Shown here: one piece after another, positions 6,100 to 14,498 of the stretch | Layout: each line of letters starts with the position of its first letter | How positions within the stretch are numbered: the first letter of the stretch is position 1 | Notes under the pieces: generated by a model | What the model saw: the letters and a program-made list of their open reading frames with translations, nothing else | Told to the model about the DNA's origin: nothing | The model's database searches: none | Made by a program: the position numbers and the translations under genes | Origin: CAKSQF01 sp964569225 | GTDB taxonomy: Bacteria; Bacillota; Clostridia; Oscillospirales; CAG-272 | DNA: 21,432 bases | Direction of reading: 5' to 3' | Assembly (NCBI GenBank): GCA_964569225.1 | Contig: CAZMTU010000031.1 | Location: 1 to 21,432, forward strand

Positions 6100-7047
6100 A
6101 TGATACAGAGCGTGATTTGTGATCTTCTTGGAATTCAATATCCGGTATTTCAGGGCGGAATGGCGTGGATTTCCGATGCCAATTTAGCTGCTGCTGTTTC
6201 AAATGCCGGCGGGCTTGGTATCATTGCCGGCATGAATTCAAACGGCGAGCAGCTCCGGGCTGAGATTACCAAGCTGCGCGGCATGACTGATAAGCCATTT
6301 GGCGTGAATGTTATGCTGATGAGTCCCTTTGTCAAAGAAGTGGCGAAAGTGGTAATAGAAGAAAAGGTGCCCGTGGTGATTACCGGCGCGGGAGATCCTT
6401 CACCTTATATGAAAGATTGGCTGGCTGCGGGGATCAAGGTGATCCCCGTGGTGGCCTCGGTCAGCTTTGCCAAACGGGCAGAGCGAAGAGGGGCTGCCGC
6501 AGTCATTGCTGAGGGAGCTGAATCGGGCGGGCATATCGGTAAGCTGCACACCATGCCGCTGGTTCCTCAGATTGTGGACGCGGTAAAGATTCCCGTTTTG
6601 GCTGCCGGAGGAATTGCTGACGGCAGAGGAATGGCAGCCGCCTTGATGCTGGGCGCCTGCGGGGTGCAGATGGGTACCAGATTTTTGGTAGCCGATGAAT
6701 GCACGGTACATGAAAATTATAAGCAGCTGGTGCTGAAGGCGAAGGATATCGACACCATCACCACCGGCGAGCGCTCCGGCGATGCATGCCGCGCGCTGAA
6801 AAACGGCTTTTCAAAGGATTACCATAAGAAAGAGATGGAAGACTGTCTGCCTGCTGAGGAGTTGGCGAAGCTGGGCATCGGTGCACTTCGCAGAGCTGCC
6901 AAGGAAGGCGATGTGGAAACCGGTTCTTTCCTGTGCGGCGAAGTTGCCGGTATGGTAAATGAAAAAGCTACCTGTAAAGAAATTATTGAAGGCGTCTGCG
7001 CCGAAGCGGAAGCACTGCTGACGGGGGCATCCAAATGGGTAAAATAG
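6100..7047 (+). CDS. fabK: Enoyl-ACP reductase II, FMN-dependent
   Basis: FabK reduces trans-2-enoyl-ACP to acyl-ACP with NAD(P)H and FMN, the last step of each elongation cycle. It belongs to the nitronate-monooxygenase-like TIM-barrel flavoproteins and replaces FabI in many Firmicutes, giving natural triclosan tolerance. The protein is 315 residues, normal for the family. PVFQGGMAW near the N-terminus, AEGAESGGHIGKL with the catalytic-type H145, and the FMN phosphate-binding region PVLAAGGIADGRG then ALMLGACGVQMGTRF are all present. Its position between acpP and fabD is the Streptococcus/Clostridia order. Its last 13 bases overlap fabD. The start ATG follows AAAGGAAA. Confidence 0.95.
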   Translation: MIQSVICDLLGIQYPVFQGGMAWISDANLAAAVSNAGGLGIIAGMNSNGEQLRAEITKLRGMTDKPFGVNVMLMSPFVKEVAKVVIEEKVPVVITGAGDPSPYMKDWLAAGIKVIPVVASVSFAKRAERRGAAAVIAEGAESGGHIGKLHTMPLVPQIVDAVKIPVLAAGGIADGRGMAAALMLGACGVQMGTRFLVADECTVHENYKQLVLKAKDIDTITTGERSGDACRALKNGFSKDYHKKEMEDCLPAEELAKLGIGALRRAAKEGDVETGSFLCGEVAGMVNEKATCKEIIEGVCAEAEALLTGASKWVK

Positions 7048-7955
7048 CATTTTTATTTGCCGGTCAGGGGGCACAGTATCCCGGAATGGGCAAGGATCTT
7101 TACGATTCCAGTTCTGCCGCCAAACGGGTATTTGATATGGGTGAAGCCATTCGGCCCGGCACATTGAAAACCTGTTTTGAGGGAAGTAAGGAAGAACTTA
7201 CGCTTACCGAGAACACCCAGCCCTGTTTGTTTCTCACTGATCTTGCCTGTGCGGCGGCGCTGAGTGAAGCCGGCGTTAAAGCGAACGGCGCTGCCGGTTT
7301 TTCGCTGGGAGAAATTGCCGCGCTTGCTTTTACCGGTGTGCTTTCTTATGAGGACGCTTTTCGGTTGGTGGTACTGCGGGGCGAGGCGATGAGCGCTTGC
7401 GCGCATGCTAATCTCGGTGCGATGGCCGCTATTGTCAAATTGTCTGACGAGAAGGTGGAATCGCTTTGCGCCGGTTTAGACCGGGTATGGCCGGTCAACT
7501 ACAACTGTCCGGGGCAGGTGGCTTGCGCAGGCAGCCCTGAATCTATAGACGCGCTTTGCTCGGCTGCTAAAGAGGCAGGCGGACGGGGCATCAAGCTGGC
7601 GGTCAGCGGCGCTTTCCATACACCTTTTATGGCGAATGCGACAGAAGCACTTACCGGAGCGCTTAATCAAATGCCGGTGAATGCGTCTGAAATTCCGCTG
7701 TGGTCGAATCTGACCGGTAAGCCTTATCCAGCCGATTCCGATTTGATTTGCAGAAATGTGGCTGCGCAGGCTTCTAACAGCGTCAAATGGGCAAATTCAC
7801 TGCTTGATATGCAGGCGGCGGGTTTTGATACCTTTATTGAGGTAGGGGCAGGAAAAACGCTGTCCGGACTGACAGCAAAGACGTTGAAGGATGTAACCAT
7901 TGCAAATGTTGCCGACTGTGAGACCCTTTCGGGTACACTTTCGGTTTTACAATAA
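7035..7955 (+). CDS. fabD: Malonyl-CoA:ACP transacylase
   Basis: FabD moves malonyl from CoA to AcpP, supplying FabH and FabF. The protein is 306 residues, normal for the family. GQGAQYPGMG near the N-terminus, the nucleophile S90 in GFSLGE, R115 in LRGEAM and H195 in SGAFHTPFM are present. The residue before the nucleophile is Phe instead of the usual His of GHSLGE; the catalytic His is the separate H195, so activity should be kept. The start overlaps the end of fabK by 13 bases, with GGGGG about 8 bases upstream, which suggests translational coupling. The 56-base gap to fabG contains an imperfect GC-rich hairpin (7965-7997). Confidence 0.94.
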   Translation: MGKIAFLFAGQGAQYPGMGKDLYDSSSAAKRVFDMGEAIRPGTLKTCFEGSKEELTLTENTQPCLFLTDLACAAALSEAGVKANGAAGFSLGEIAALAFTGVLSYEDAFRLVVLRGEAMSACAHANLGAMAAIVKLSDEKVESLCAGLDRVWPVNYNCPGQVACAGSPESIDALCSAAKEAGGRGIKLAVSGAFHTPFMANATEALTGALNQMPVNASEIPLWSNLTGKPYPADSDLICRNVAAQASNSVKWANSLLDMQAAGFDTFIEVGAGKTLSGLTAKTLKDVTIANVADCETLSGTLSVLQ

Positions 7956-7964
7956 ATTTACCGT

Positions 7965-7997
7965 CTGCCAATGCGGCCGGCGCCGCTTGGTAGGCAG
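7965..7997 (+). other. Intergenic hairpin between fabD and fabG
   Basis: CTGCC, CCAA and GCGGC on the left pair with GCCGC, TTGG and GGCAG on the right, with small bulges. No U-tract follows. It may be a processing or stability element inside the operon. Confidence 0.35.
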
Positions 7998-8011
7998 AAC
8001 TGAGGAAATAA

Positions 8012-8752
8012 ATGTTTGTTGGAAGAAACGCACTGATCACAGGCGCGGCTAGGGGAATTGGCAAGGCTATTGCGCTGAAACTGGCTTCCGAGGGCGCTAA
8101 CATTATTATTTTTGATGTATTTGACGCCGATTCAGCAGTAGAAACACTGAATGAAATCGCTTCTAAGGGTGTAAAAGCGAGCTATTACCGCTGCGATATT
8201 ACTGACAGTGAAGCTGTGGATGCGAATGTTAAAGCCGCTATTGAAGCTTTCGGAAAGATTGATATACTGGTGAACAACGCCGGTATTACCAAAGATAAGC
8301 TCATGATTCAGATGACCGAAGATGAATTTGATGCGGTCATCAGAGTCAATCTGAAGGGCACCTTTGTGATGACCAAGGCACTTACGCGTCATATGATGCG
8401 CAACAAGTACGGACGGATTGTCAATATGGCGTCCGTAGTTGGGCTGATGGGTAATGTTGGACAGGCAAACTATTCCGCGTCCAAAGCAGGCGTAGTGGCA
8501 CTGACTAAAACTACCGCTAAGGAATTCGCCGCCAAGGGCATTACCTGTAACGCGGTCGCGCCCGGCTTTATTGCCACCGGTATGACCGCTGTGCTTTCCG
8601 ACACTGCCAAGGAAGCGATGCTTTCTCAGGTGCCGGTAAAACGGGTAGGCACCCCGGATGACGTAGCGAATGCAGTGGCATTTCTTGCTGACGAAGCTGC
8701 CTCTTATATCACCGGCGAAGTGATCAAGGTCACCGGCGGCATGTATATGTAA
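8012..8752 (+). CDS. fabG: 3-oxoacyl-ACP reductase
   Basis: FabG reduces beta-ketoacyl-ACP to the 3-hydroxyacyl form with NADPH. This is a 246-residue classical short-chain dehydrogenase. The cofactor motif TGAARGIG (residues 10-17), NNAG (88-91) and the catalytic tetrad N113, S141, Y154, K158 (YSASK) are all seen. C-terminal ITGEVIKVTGGMYM is typical of FabG. The start ATG is preceded by GAGG. It follows fabD by 56 bases and precedes fabF by 21 bases. Its place in the operon separates it from the many other short-chain reductases. Confidence 0.95.
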   Translation: MFVGRNALITGAARGIGKAIALKLASEGANIIIFDVFDADSAVETLNEIASKGVKASYYRCDITDSEAVDANVKAAIEAFGKIDILVNNAGITKDKLMIQMTEDEFDAVIRVNLKGTFVMTKALTRHMMRNKYGRIVNMASVVGLMGNVGQANYSASKAGVVALTKTTAKEFAAKGITCNAVAPGFIATGMTAVLSDTAKEAMLSQVPVKRVGTPDDVANAVAFLADEAASYITGEVIKVTGGMYM

Positions 8753-8773
8753 AAAACAGAAAGGAACAAATTC

Positions 8774-10006
8774 ATGGCGAGAGTAGTGATTACCGGTGTA
8801 GGCGTCATCTCCCCGGTGGGAAATGATAAGCACACCTTCTGGGACAGCCTGATTCACGGAAAAAGCGGGATCGGTCCGATCACCCGCTTTGATACCACTG
8901 ATTTTAAGGTAAAATTGGCGGCTGAGGTGAAGGATTTCGATCCTAAAAGCCTGTATGAAAGCGCGGCCGATGTACGGCGGGCAGATCCCTTTACTCATTA
9001 TGCAGTGGCGGCTTCAGATGAAGCGTTGAAGGACAGCGGCATTTTGAGCAGCGGTATTGACCCTTTTCGACTGGGCGTATATGTTGGCTCCGGTATCGGC
9101 GGTATGCAGACCTTTGTCAATGAAACGCTGAATCTGGATAAAAAGGGCCCCGGACGGGTATCGCCCCTTTTTGTTCCGAAGATGATTTCCAATATGGCGA
9201 CTGGTATGGTCGCGATCCGCCATGGCGCAAAAGGTCCGACACTGCCGGTTGTAACGGCTTGCTCCACTTCTGCTAATGCGGTTGGTGAAGCATATCGCTG
9301 CATTAAACACGGCTATGCCGACGCAGTGATTGCGGGAGGCGCGGAGAGTGCTATCGAACCGTTGTCGATTGCCGGATTTACCAATTGCAAGGCGCTTTGT
9401 GAAGGGACTGATCCTACCGCGGCTTCTATTCCTTTTGATAAGCGCAGAAGCGGCTTTGTGATGGGAGACGGTTCGGGCATTCTGGTATTGGAGGAATATG
9501 ATCGGGCAGTGGCGCGGGGTGCACATATTTATGCGGAAATCGTAGGATATGGCAATACCTGTGACGCTTATCATATGACAGCGCCCGCTCCTGACGCGGA
9601 GGGCTCCTCCGCAGCCATTCGAATGGCTGTTAAGGAAGCAGGCATGGATGGAACCGAGAAAATTTATGTAAATGCACACGGCACTTCTACACAGATGAAT
9701 GATAAAATCGAAACACTTGCCTTTAAAAAAGCCTTTGGTGATGCGGCATATAAGCTGCATATCAGTTCTACTAAGTCGATGACGGGGCATATGCTGGGAG
9801 CGACCGGCGCGGTAGAGGCGATTGCTTCTGTGCTGGCTTTGGAAAGCGGTATTGTGCCGCCTACCATCAATTATCAGGAACCCGATCCCGAGTGCGATTT
9901 GAATTATACACCGGGTGAGGCAGTCAAAGTTGATCCGGAATATGCGATTTCAACTAATTTGGGCTTCGGCGGTCATAACGCCTGCCTTGTTTTCAAGAAA
10001 ATCTGA
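8774..10006 (+). CDS. fabF: Beta-ketoacyl-ACP synthase II
   Basis: FabF elongates acyl-ACP with malonyl-ACP by decarboxylative condensation. The protein is 410 residues, the usual length. The Cys-His-His triad is present: C163 in VVTACSTSANA, H302 in VNAHGTSTQMND and H339 in SMTGHMLGATGA, plus K334 in SSTKS. The site ACSTSAN departs a little from the more common ACATG. The C-terminal STNLGFGGHNACLVF block is standard. The start ATG follows GAAAGGAAC. It is 21 bases after fabG and 17 bases before accB. No fabA/fabM-type isomerase is visible, so how unsaturated chains are made, if at all, is not shown here. Confidence 0.95.
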   Translation: MARVVITGVGVISPVGNDKHTFWDSLIHGKSGIGPITRFDTTDFKVKLAAEVKDFDPKSLYESAADVRRADPFTHYAVAASDEALKDSGILSSGIDPFRLGVYVGSGIGGMQTFVNETLNLDKKGPGRVSPLFVPKMISNMATGMVAIRHGAKGPTLPVVTACSTSANAVGEAYRCIKHGYADAVIAGGAESAIEPLSIAGFTNCKALCEGTDPTAASIPFDKRRSGFVMGDGSGILVLEEYDRAVARGAHIYAEIVGYGNTCDAYHMTAPAPDAEGSSAAIRMAVKEAGMDGTEKIYVNAHGTSTQMNDKIETLAFKKAFGDAAYKLHISSTKSMTGHMLGATGAVEAIASVLALESGIVPPTINYQEPDPECDLNYTPGEAVKVDPEYAISTNLGFGGHNACLVFKKI

Positions 10007-10023
10007 GGCAGGAGGGCGCCATA

Positions 10024-10530
10024 ATGAACTGTGAACTTTCAGAACATAATAGTGAAGAAATGATCAATCGGGCAGTGGAACTGTTTAAGACGTTGGAACT
10101 GACTGAATTGACATTGCGTGACGGGGATTTTGCTATTGAACTTAAGAAGCAGCCGCCTGTAGCAGCTTCGATGCCTGTATTGACGGCGGCGCCTGCCGCT
10201 TCCGCCGCAGGTCCCGCCGCATCCGCGCAGACAGAACAGCCGGCTATTCAACCGCTGTGTGAGCAGCCCATGGCGGCTGCGGCGAAGGCGTGCGGTGTTG
10301 CGGTAAAAGCGCCTTTGCTGGGCGTATTTTATGCGGCTTCTTCGCCCGATGCGCAGCCTTTTGTTAAAGTCGGCGATCAGGTGAAAAAGGGCGATATTCT
10401 TTGTATTCTTGAAGCAATGAAGATGATGAATGAGATCGTTGCCGAAGAGGATGGAACTATCAGCGAGATCTGTGCTGAAAATGGAAAAATCGTTGAATTC
10501 GGTCAGATCCTGTTCAAAATGACGAAATAA
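10024..10530 (+). CDS. accB: Acetyl-CoA carboxylase biotin carboxyl carrier protein
   Basis: AccB carries carboxybiotin between AccC and the AccA/AccD transferase. In its 168 residues, a helical N-terminal part (1-45) is followed by an Ala/Pro-rich flexible linker (about 46-95) and the biotinyl domain (about 95-168). The biotin-accepting lysine is K133 in the canonical EAMKMMNEI. AGGAGG lies 8 bases before the ATG. It sits between fabF and fabZ, as in streptococci and clostridia, so that ACC and FAS-II proteins are made together. Confidence 0.95.
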   Translation: MNCELSEHNSEEMINRAVELFKTLELTELTLRDGDFAIELKKQPPVAASMPVLTAAPAASAAGPAASAQTEQPAIQPLCEQPMAAAAKACGVAVKAPLLGVFYAASSPDAQPFVKVGDQVKKGDILCILEAMKMMNEIVAEEDGTISEICAENGKIVEFGQILFKMTK

Positions 10531-10564
10531 AACGGTTTTCCTTAAATAGAAAGGATTTTCGGCT

Positions 10565-10975
10565 ATGAATTTGGATGAAATCAAAACGATTCTGCCTCAT
10601 CGGGAGCCAATGCTGTTGATAGAGGAAGCCAACTTGAATGAAGACGGATCATCTACCGGATATTATACGGTTAAAGGTACTGAATATTTTGTGCAGGGGC
10701 ATTTTCCGGGAAATCCTATTGTACCGGGTGTAATTCTTTGCGAAATGACCGCACAGTCTGCCTGCATTCTATTTGCGGGCGAAATGACAGGCAAAACACC
10801 TGTTTATACCGGAATCAATAATGTGAAGTTCAGACAGCAGGTTAAACCGGGAGATACCATCCGTTTTGACTGCAAAATTCTTAAGCAAAAGGCGCCGTTC
10901 TTCTGGATCGAAGGAACCGCTTCGGTGAATGGGAAAAAAGCGATGAGCGGAGAATTTTCATTTGCGGTCGTTTGA
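10565..10975 (+). CDS. fabZ: 3-hydroxyacyl-ACP dehydratase
   Basis: FabZ dehydrates 3-hydroxyacyl-ACP to trans-2-enoyl-ACP. This is a 136-residue hot-dog fold protein. The catalytic H46 in GHFPGNPIVPGV and E60 in CEMTAQ are in place; the usual context is LIEAMAQ. The length is typical. The start ATG is preceded by AAAGGA at a slightly long distance. It is the last gene before the only large gap in the operon (198 bases to accC). Confidence 0.94.
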   Translation: MNLDEIKTILPHREPMLLIEEANLNEDGSSTGYYTVKGTEYFVQGHFPGNPIVPGVILCEMTAQSACILFAGEMTGKTPVYTGINNVKFRQQVKPGDTIRFDCKILKQKAPFFWIEGTASVNGKKAMSGEFSFAVV

Positions 10976-10998
10976 TTGATGCGTTACTGAAATTGCTT

Positions 10999-11036
10999 GC
11001 ATAGTAGGGGACTTTGGGAAAAGTCCCCTACTATGC
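10999..11036 (+). other. 17-bp perfect hairpin between fabZ and accC
   Basis: GCATAGTAGGGGACTTT (10999-11015) and its exact complement (11020-11036) enclose the loop GGGA. A 17-bp uninterrupted stem is far beyond chance. Downstream bases are CATCGCATAAAAATATTTT, not a clean U-tract, so efficient termination is doubtful. It may be an RNA processing or stability site, a partial terminator, or a small inverted-repeat insertion. Confidence 0.75.
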
Positions 11037-11060
11037 CATCGCATAAAAATATTTTATCCG

Positions 11061-11129
11061 GGTTTCCAGTAAAAATCCGGTGGCAAACCACGGAAATCCG
11101 TGACGGTCGGGCAGTCGTTTGACTTGACC
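11061..11129 (+). promoter_or_regulatory. Structured leader before accC (unclassified)
   Basis: Three further helices follow the 17-bp hairpin: GGTTT/AAACC (11061-11065 with 11085-11089), CACGGA/TCCGTG (11089-11094 with 11097-11102) and GGTC...AGTC/GACT...GACC (11105-11129). The first two share one base. The density of pairing in a gap with no gene suggests a structured RNA. I tried FMN, cobalamin, THF, TPP and c-di-GMP classes by eye and none fits well. No promoter with good boxes is visible here. Confidence 0.35.
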
Positions 11130-11173
11130 GGCATTTGGCAGCGCCGCACTGATCTTCCGATTCTACGAAAGAA

Positions 11174-12526
11174 ATGGGCAAAAAAATGTTTTCTAAGATA
11201 TTGGTGGCAAATCGCGGTGAAATTGCAGTCCGCGTTATTCGCGCCTGCCGTGAGATGGGCATTGAAACAGTGGCTATATATTCAGAAGCTGATGCAGATG
11301 CGCTTCATACTTCATTGGCGGATGAAGCTTACTGTATAGGCGCCGCGCCTGTGAAGGACAGTTATTTGAATATGAACGCCATTTTAACAGTGGCAAAGCA
11401 CCGGGGAGTGGAGGCAATTCATCCCGGTTACGGTCTGTTGTCTGAAAATACCGAATTTGCTGAACTGTGCAAGGCGAACGGAATTGTCTTTATCGGACCG
11501 TCTGCGGAGGTTATTTCCCGCATGGGAGATAAGGATGAAGCGCGCAAAACCATGAAGTCGGCGGGTGTGCCGGTGATTGAAGGCAGCGAAATCATTCCAA
11601 GTGTGGGCGAGGCTAAAAGGATTGCCCGATCGGTAGGATATCCTATTTTGCTGAAGGCCCGTTCCGGCGGAGGGGGTCGGGGAATCCGTTTAGTGACCTG
11701 TGAGGACGAAATCGAGCATGCCTATATCAGTGCCACGACCGAAGCGCAGGCGGCTTTCGGAGACGGCGCTGTCTATATAGAAAAGTATCTTTGTCCGGTC
11801 AAGCATGTGGAAGTTCAGATCGTCAGCGATGCTTACGGTAAGACAGTGGTGCTGGGAGATCGGGATTGTTCTGTGCAGCGGAAAAATCAGAAGCTGATCG
11901 AAGAGTGTCCGGCGCCTGAGCTGTCGGAAGAAATCCGTCAGGCAATGTATGACGCGGCCAGAAAAGCGGCTTCTGCCGTAGGCTACTGTACAGTTGGAAC
12001 GATTGAATTTTTGCTGGATCAGTCTGGACGTTTCTATTTTATGGAGATGAATACTCGGCTGCAGGTGGAGCATTCGGTTACAGAAATGGTATCGGGCGTT
12101 GATATTGTTAAGTGGCAGATCCGAACAGCGGCTGGTATTCCGCTCTCCTTTGATGAGCGGGATGTGTGCTTTAACGGGCATGCCATTGAATGCCGGATTT
12201 GCGCGGAACATCCTTTCCGTTTCACACCGGGCGCAGGGGAGATCAAATTCCTGCATATTCCCGGCGGTCCCAGCGTGCGCTTTGATACGGCGGTTTATCA
12301 GAATTATGTGATTCCGCCTTTCTATGACAGCCTGATCGGAAAGCTGATTGTTTATGCCAAAACCCGCGAGGAGGCAATCCGTAAAATGCGCAGCGCGCTT
12401 TCAGAGCTGGTTATTGAGGGCATTGAGCAAAACAGTGAGTTATATTTAGCGCTGTTGGCTGAGAAATCCTTTGTCAGCGGCAGTTATACCACTCAATTCC
12501 TGAAGGAAGGAGGGTACATCTCCTGA
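11174..12526 (+). CDS. accC: Acetyl-CoA carboxylase, biotin carboxylase subunit
   Basis: AccC carboxylates the biotin on AccB using ATP and bicarbonate. It has 450 residues from ATG 11174, or 446 from ATG 11186, where the family usually begins (MFSKILVANRGEIA); neither start has a strong ribosome binding site. The ATP-grasp parts are clear: K120, the glycine-rich loop KARSGGGGRG (161-170), H211 in HVEVQ, and E291/N293/R295 in EMNTRLQVEH. RDCSVQRKNQK replaces the RRHQK of E. coli AccC, a change also seen in other Firmicutes as I recall. It follows a 198-base structured gap, and its stop overlaps the accD start by one base (TGATG). Confidence 0.94.
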   Translation: MGKKMFSKILVANRGEIAVRVIRACREMGIETVAIYSEADADALHTSLADEAYCIGAAPVKDSYLNMNAILTVAKHRGVEAIHPGYGLLSENTEFAELCKANGIVFIGPSAEVISRMGDKDEARKTMKSAGVPVIEGSEIIPSVGEAKRIARSVGYPILLKARSGGGGRGIRLVTCEDEIEHAYISATTEAQAAFGDGAVYIEKYLCPVKHVEVQIVSDAYGKTVVLGDRDCSVQRKNQKLIEECPAPELSEEIRQAMYDAARKAASAVGYCTVGTIEFLLDQSGRFYFMEMNTRLQVEHSVTEMVSGVDIVKWQIRTAAGIPLSFDERDVCFNGHAIECRICAEHPFRFTPGAGEIKFLHIPGGPSVRFDTAVYQNYVIPPFYDSLIGKLIVYAKTREEAIRKMRSALSELVIEGIEQNSELYLALLAEKSFVSGSYTTQFLKEGGYIS

Positions 12527-13398
12527 TGAAGCTGAAGGAATTCTTTAAGCCCGCTAAAAATGAATTGGACGCGCAGACCTCCCCTAATGAGGTCATGCCT
12601 GATGAAACGCAGACTTGCTTTAAATGCCAGTCCGTACTGAAAAAAAAGGAGCTGCGGGCTAATTTCTATGTGTGTCCTTTCTGCGGCTACAATGTAAAAA
12701 TCAGCGCCCGTACCCGTATACGCTTAATTACAGACCGAGGTTCCTTTGTGGAACATGATGCGGATGCGCTTTCTTACAATCGGATCGGATTTCCGGGATA
12801 TGACGGAAAACTGGCGGTTGCCATGGAAAAAAGCGGAGAAAATGAAGGCGTAATTTGCGGAGAAGCCACTATCGGAGGTTATCCGTGCTGTATCTTTACT
12901 ATGGATCCCAATTTCATAACAGGTTCTATGGGCGGTGTTATCGGAGATAAGCTTACCAGATTATTTGAATTTGCCACTCAGCGGCATCTGCCGGTTATCG
13001 GCGCGACTCTTTCAGGCGGGGCCAGAATGCAGGAAGGAATGATTTCTTTGATGCAGATGGCAAAGGTGTCTGGGGCGGTGAAGCGTCACAGCGATGACGG
13101 CAATTTATATGTAGTGCTGTTGACTGATCCTACGACCGGCGGTGTTTCTGCCAGCTTTGCAATGCTGGGAGACGTCAATATAGGTGAACCGGGCGCATTG
13201 ATAGGCTTTGCCGGTCCCCGTGTGATTGAGCAAACTATCCGGAAAAAACTGCCGGATGGCTTTCAGCGCTCTGAATTTTTGCTGGAGCATGGCTTTTTGG
13301 ATGCCATTGTGCCGCGCAAGGAGCAGAAGTCCTATTTTACAACCTTGCTGAAAATTCATTTCGCAGGTAATTTTCCTGGGAAAAGGAGTCCGCAATGA
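12526..13398 (+). CDS. accD: Acetyl-CoA carboxylase carboxyltransferase, beta subunit
   Basis: AccD with AccA transfers the carboxyl group from biotin to acetyl-CoA, making malonyl-CoA. The protein is 290 residues. The N-terminal zinc ribbon C31-x2-C34-x15-C50-x2-C53 is the hallmark of the bacterial beta subunit. The crotonase-like core carries TGSMGGVIGDKL, GATLSGGARMQEG and DPTTGGVSASFA. AAGGAGG lies inside the end of accC, and the start overlaps the accC stop by one base; the end overlaps accA by four bases (ATGA). Both overlaps point to coupled translation and balanced subunit amounts. Confidence 0.95.
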   Translation: MKLKEFFKPAKNELDAQTSPNEVMPDETQTCFKCQSVLKKKELRANFYVCPFCGYNVKISARTRIRLITDRGSFVEHDADALSYNRIGFPGYDGKLAVAMEKSGENEGVICGEATIGGYPCCIFTMDPNFITGSMGGVIGDKLTRLFEFATQRHLPVIGATLSGGARMQEGMISLMQMAKVSGAVKRHSDDGNLYVVLLTDPTTGGVSASFAMLGDVNIGEPGALIGFAGPRVIEQTIRKKLPDGFQRSEFLLEHGFLDAIVPRKEQKSYFTTLLKIHFAGNFPGKRSPQ

Positions 13399-14189
13399 AC
13401 GGATATGAAAAGGTCTTAAAGGCGCGGGGCAAAGATCGCCCTACAGCCTGTGATTATATAGAAGGGCTGTTTACCGATTTTTTGGAAATGCACGGCGATC
13501 GCCGGTTTGGCGATGACCCGGCAGTGGTCGCGGGGATCGCTATGCTGGGCGATCGTCCCGTAACCGTGATCGGGCTTGAAAAGGGACACGAAACAGCGGA
13601 AAAAATCAAGCGAAATTTTGGACAGGCATATCCCGAGGGCTACCGAAAGGCACTCCGTCAGATGAAGCTGGCGGAAAAATTCGGTCGTCCCGTAATTTGC
13701 TTCGTGGATACGGCAGGCGCTTACTGTGGTATTGGCGGAGAAGAACGGGGACAGGCACAGGCGGTTGCAGAGAATCTTTATGAAATGATGACGCTGAAAG
13801 TGCCGATTCTGTCAATTATCATCGGTGAGGGAGGCAGCGGCGGCGCCCTGGCACTGGCTACCGCAGATGAAGTGTGGATGCTGGAAAACGCTTACTATTC
13901 AGTGGTTTCTCCGGAGGGATGTGCCAGTATTCTGTGGAAAGATGCTTCTCATGCGAACGAAGCGGCGGAAAGTCTGAAGTTGGATGCTGAAAGTTTGAAG
14001 GAATTGGATATTATTGAAAGAATTTTGCGGGAACCGGAGGACTTTAACGATCCCGAACAGCGGCGTTTCTTTTTTGGAATAGTCCGTAGCCAAATTATTT
14101 CCAAAATTGAAGAGCTTTCCCAAAAAGCACAGCCGATTTTATTGGAAGAGCGCTATCAGAAATTCCGGAAAATCGGCAAAATTGATTGA
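13395..14189 (+). CDS. accA: Acetyl-CoA carboxylase carboxyltransferase, alpha subunit
   Basis: AccA is the acetyl-CoA-binding partner of AccD in the carboxyltransferase. The protein is 264 residues, somewhat shorter than the E. coli protein (319) because the N-terminal helical part is short, as in streptococci. The core GEGGSGGALALATADEVWML followed by YSVVSPEGCASILWKD is diagnostic, as are MHGDRRFGDDPAVVAG and FVDTAGAYCG. The start overlaps the accD stop by ATGA. It is the last gene of the fatty-acid operon. Confidence 0.95.
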   Translation: MNGYEKVLKARGKDRPTACDYIEGLFTDFLEMHGDRRFGDDPAVVAGIAMLGDRPVTVIGLEKGHETAEKIKRNFGQAYPEGYRKALRQMKLAEKFGRPVICFVDTAGAYCGIGGEERGQAQAVAENLYEMMTLKVPILSIIIGEGGSGGALALATADEVWMLENAYYSVVSPEGCASILWKDASHANEAAESLKLDAESLKELDIIERILREPEDFNDPEQRRFFFGIVRSQIISKIEELSQKAQPILLEERYQKFRKIGKID

Positions 14190-14498
14190 GGAACCAATTG
14201 CTTATAAAATCGGTCCCTTTTGATAAACAGGGCGTCCTCCTTGCCTTGTTCTTAAAAATGTCTGAGAAATTATGAATGGGAAATTCTTAATTAGACTTTA
14301 CAATGCTTAAACAGGTGGATGCGTTTGCGGCGCGGTTTCCGAATAAGCTTGTTTCGGCGGAGAAAACCGCCGTTTTTGCCCCAAAAACGGAGTAGAAGAC
14401 GGAAAGCATATGAACAGTGCGGACAAAAGTGTTACAACACTGTTGGCCATCGTTGTTGGAAGCTGTAAAAGCAATCAAGAAAGTAAGAGAGCTGTTGA
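14190..14498 (+). other. 309-bp gap after the fatty-acid operon: terminator and two 30-codon frames, no recognised gene
   Basis: An imperfect stem GGAACC.../...GGTCCC directly follows the accA stop (about 14190-14212), ahead of CTTTTGAT, and may be a weak terminator. A better one is at 14355-14377. A 30-codon ATG frame at 14303-14395 has no ribosome binding site and contains that terminator. A second 30-codon frame at 14410-14502 ends in a TGA that overlaps the thiN start. No thiamine (TPP) riboswitch motifs were found, and no clear promoter for thiN. Confidence 0.5.
14355..14377 (+). terminator. Intrinsic terminator candidate between accA and thiN
   Basis: CGGCGG (14355-14360) pairs with CCGCCG (14367-14372) around AGAAAA and is followed by TTTTT (14373-14377). 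An alternative stem CCGTTTTT/AAAAACGG (14370-14377 with 14383-14390) uses the same bases, so the two cannot form at once. Confidence 0.45.

Noticed and set aside
8132..8998. 288-residue minus-strand frame opposite fabG and fabF
   Set aside because: Long only because of the codon use of the plus-strand genes; composition rich in His, Arg and Ser, no motifs, no ribosome binding site.
11041..11170. Known riboswitch (FMN, cobalamin, THF, TPP or c-di-GMP) before accC
   Set aside because: Some short strings such as GGCAAACCA resemble a c-di-GMP aptamer, but the conserved downstream parts are missing; kept only as an unclassified structured leader.
14303..14395. 30-codon frame in the accA-thiN gap
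   Set aside because: No ribosome binding site, and it contains a GC-rich hairpin with T-run that is better read as a terminator.
14287..14478. 63-residue minus-strand frame in the accA-thiN gap
   Set aside because: No ribosome binding site or family match; overlaps the terminator candidate.
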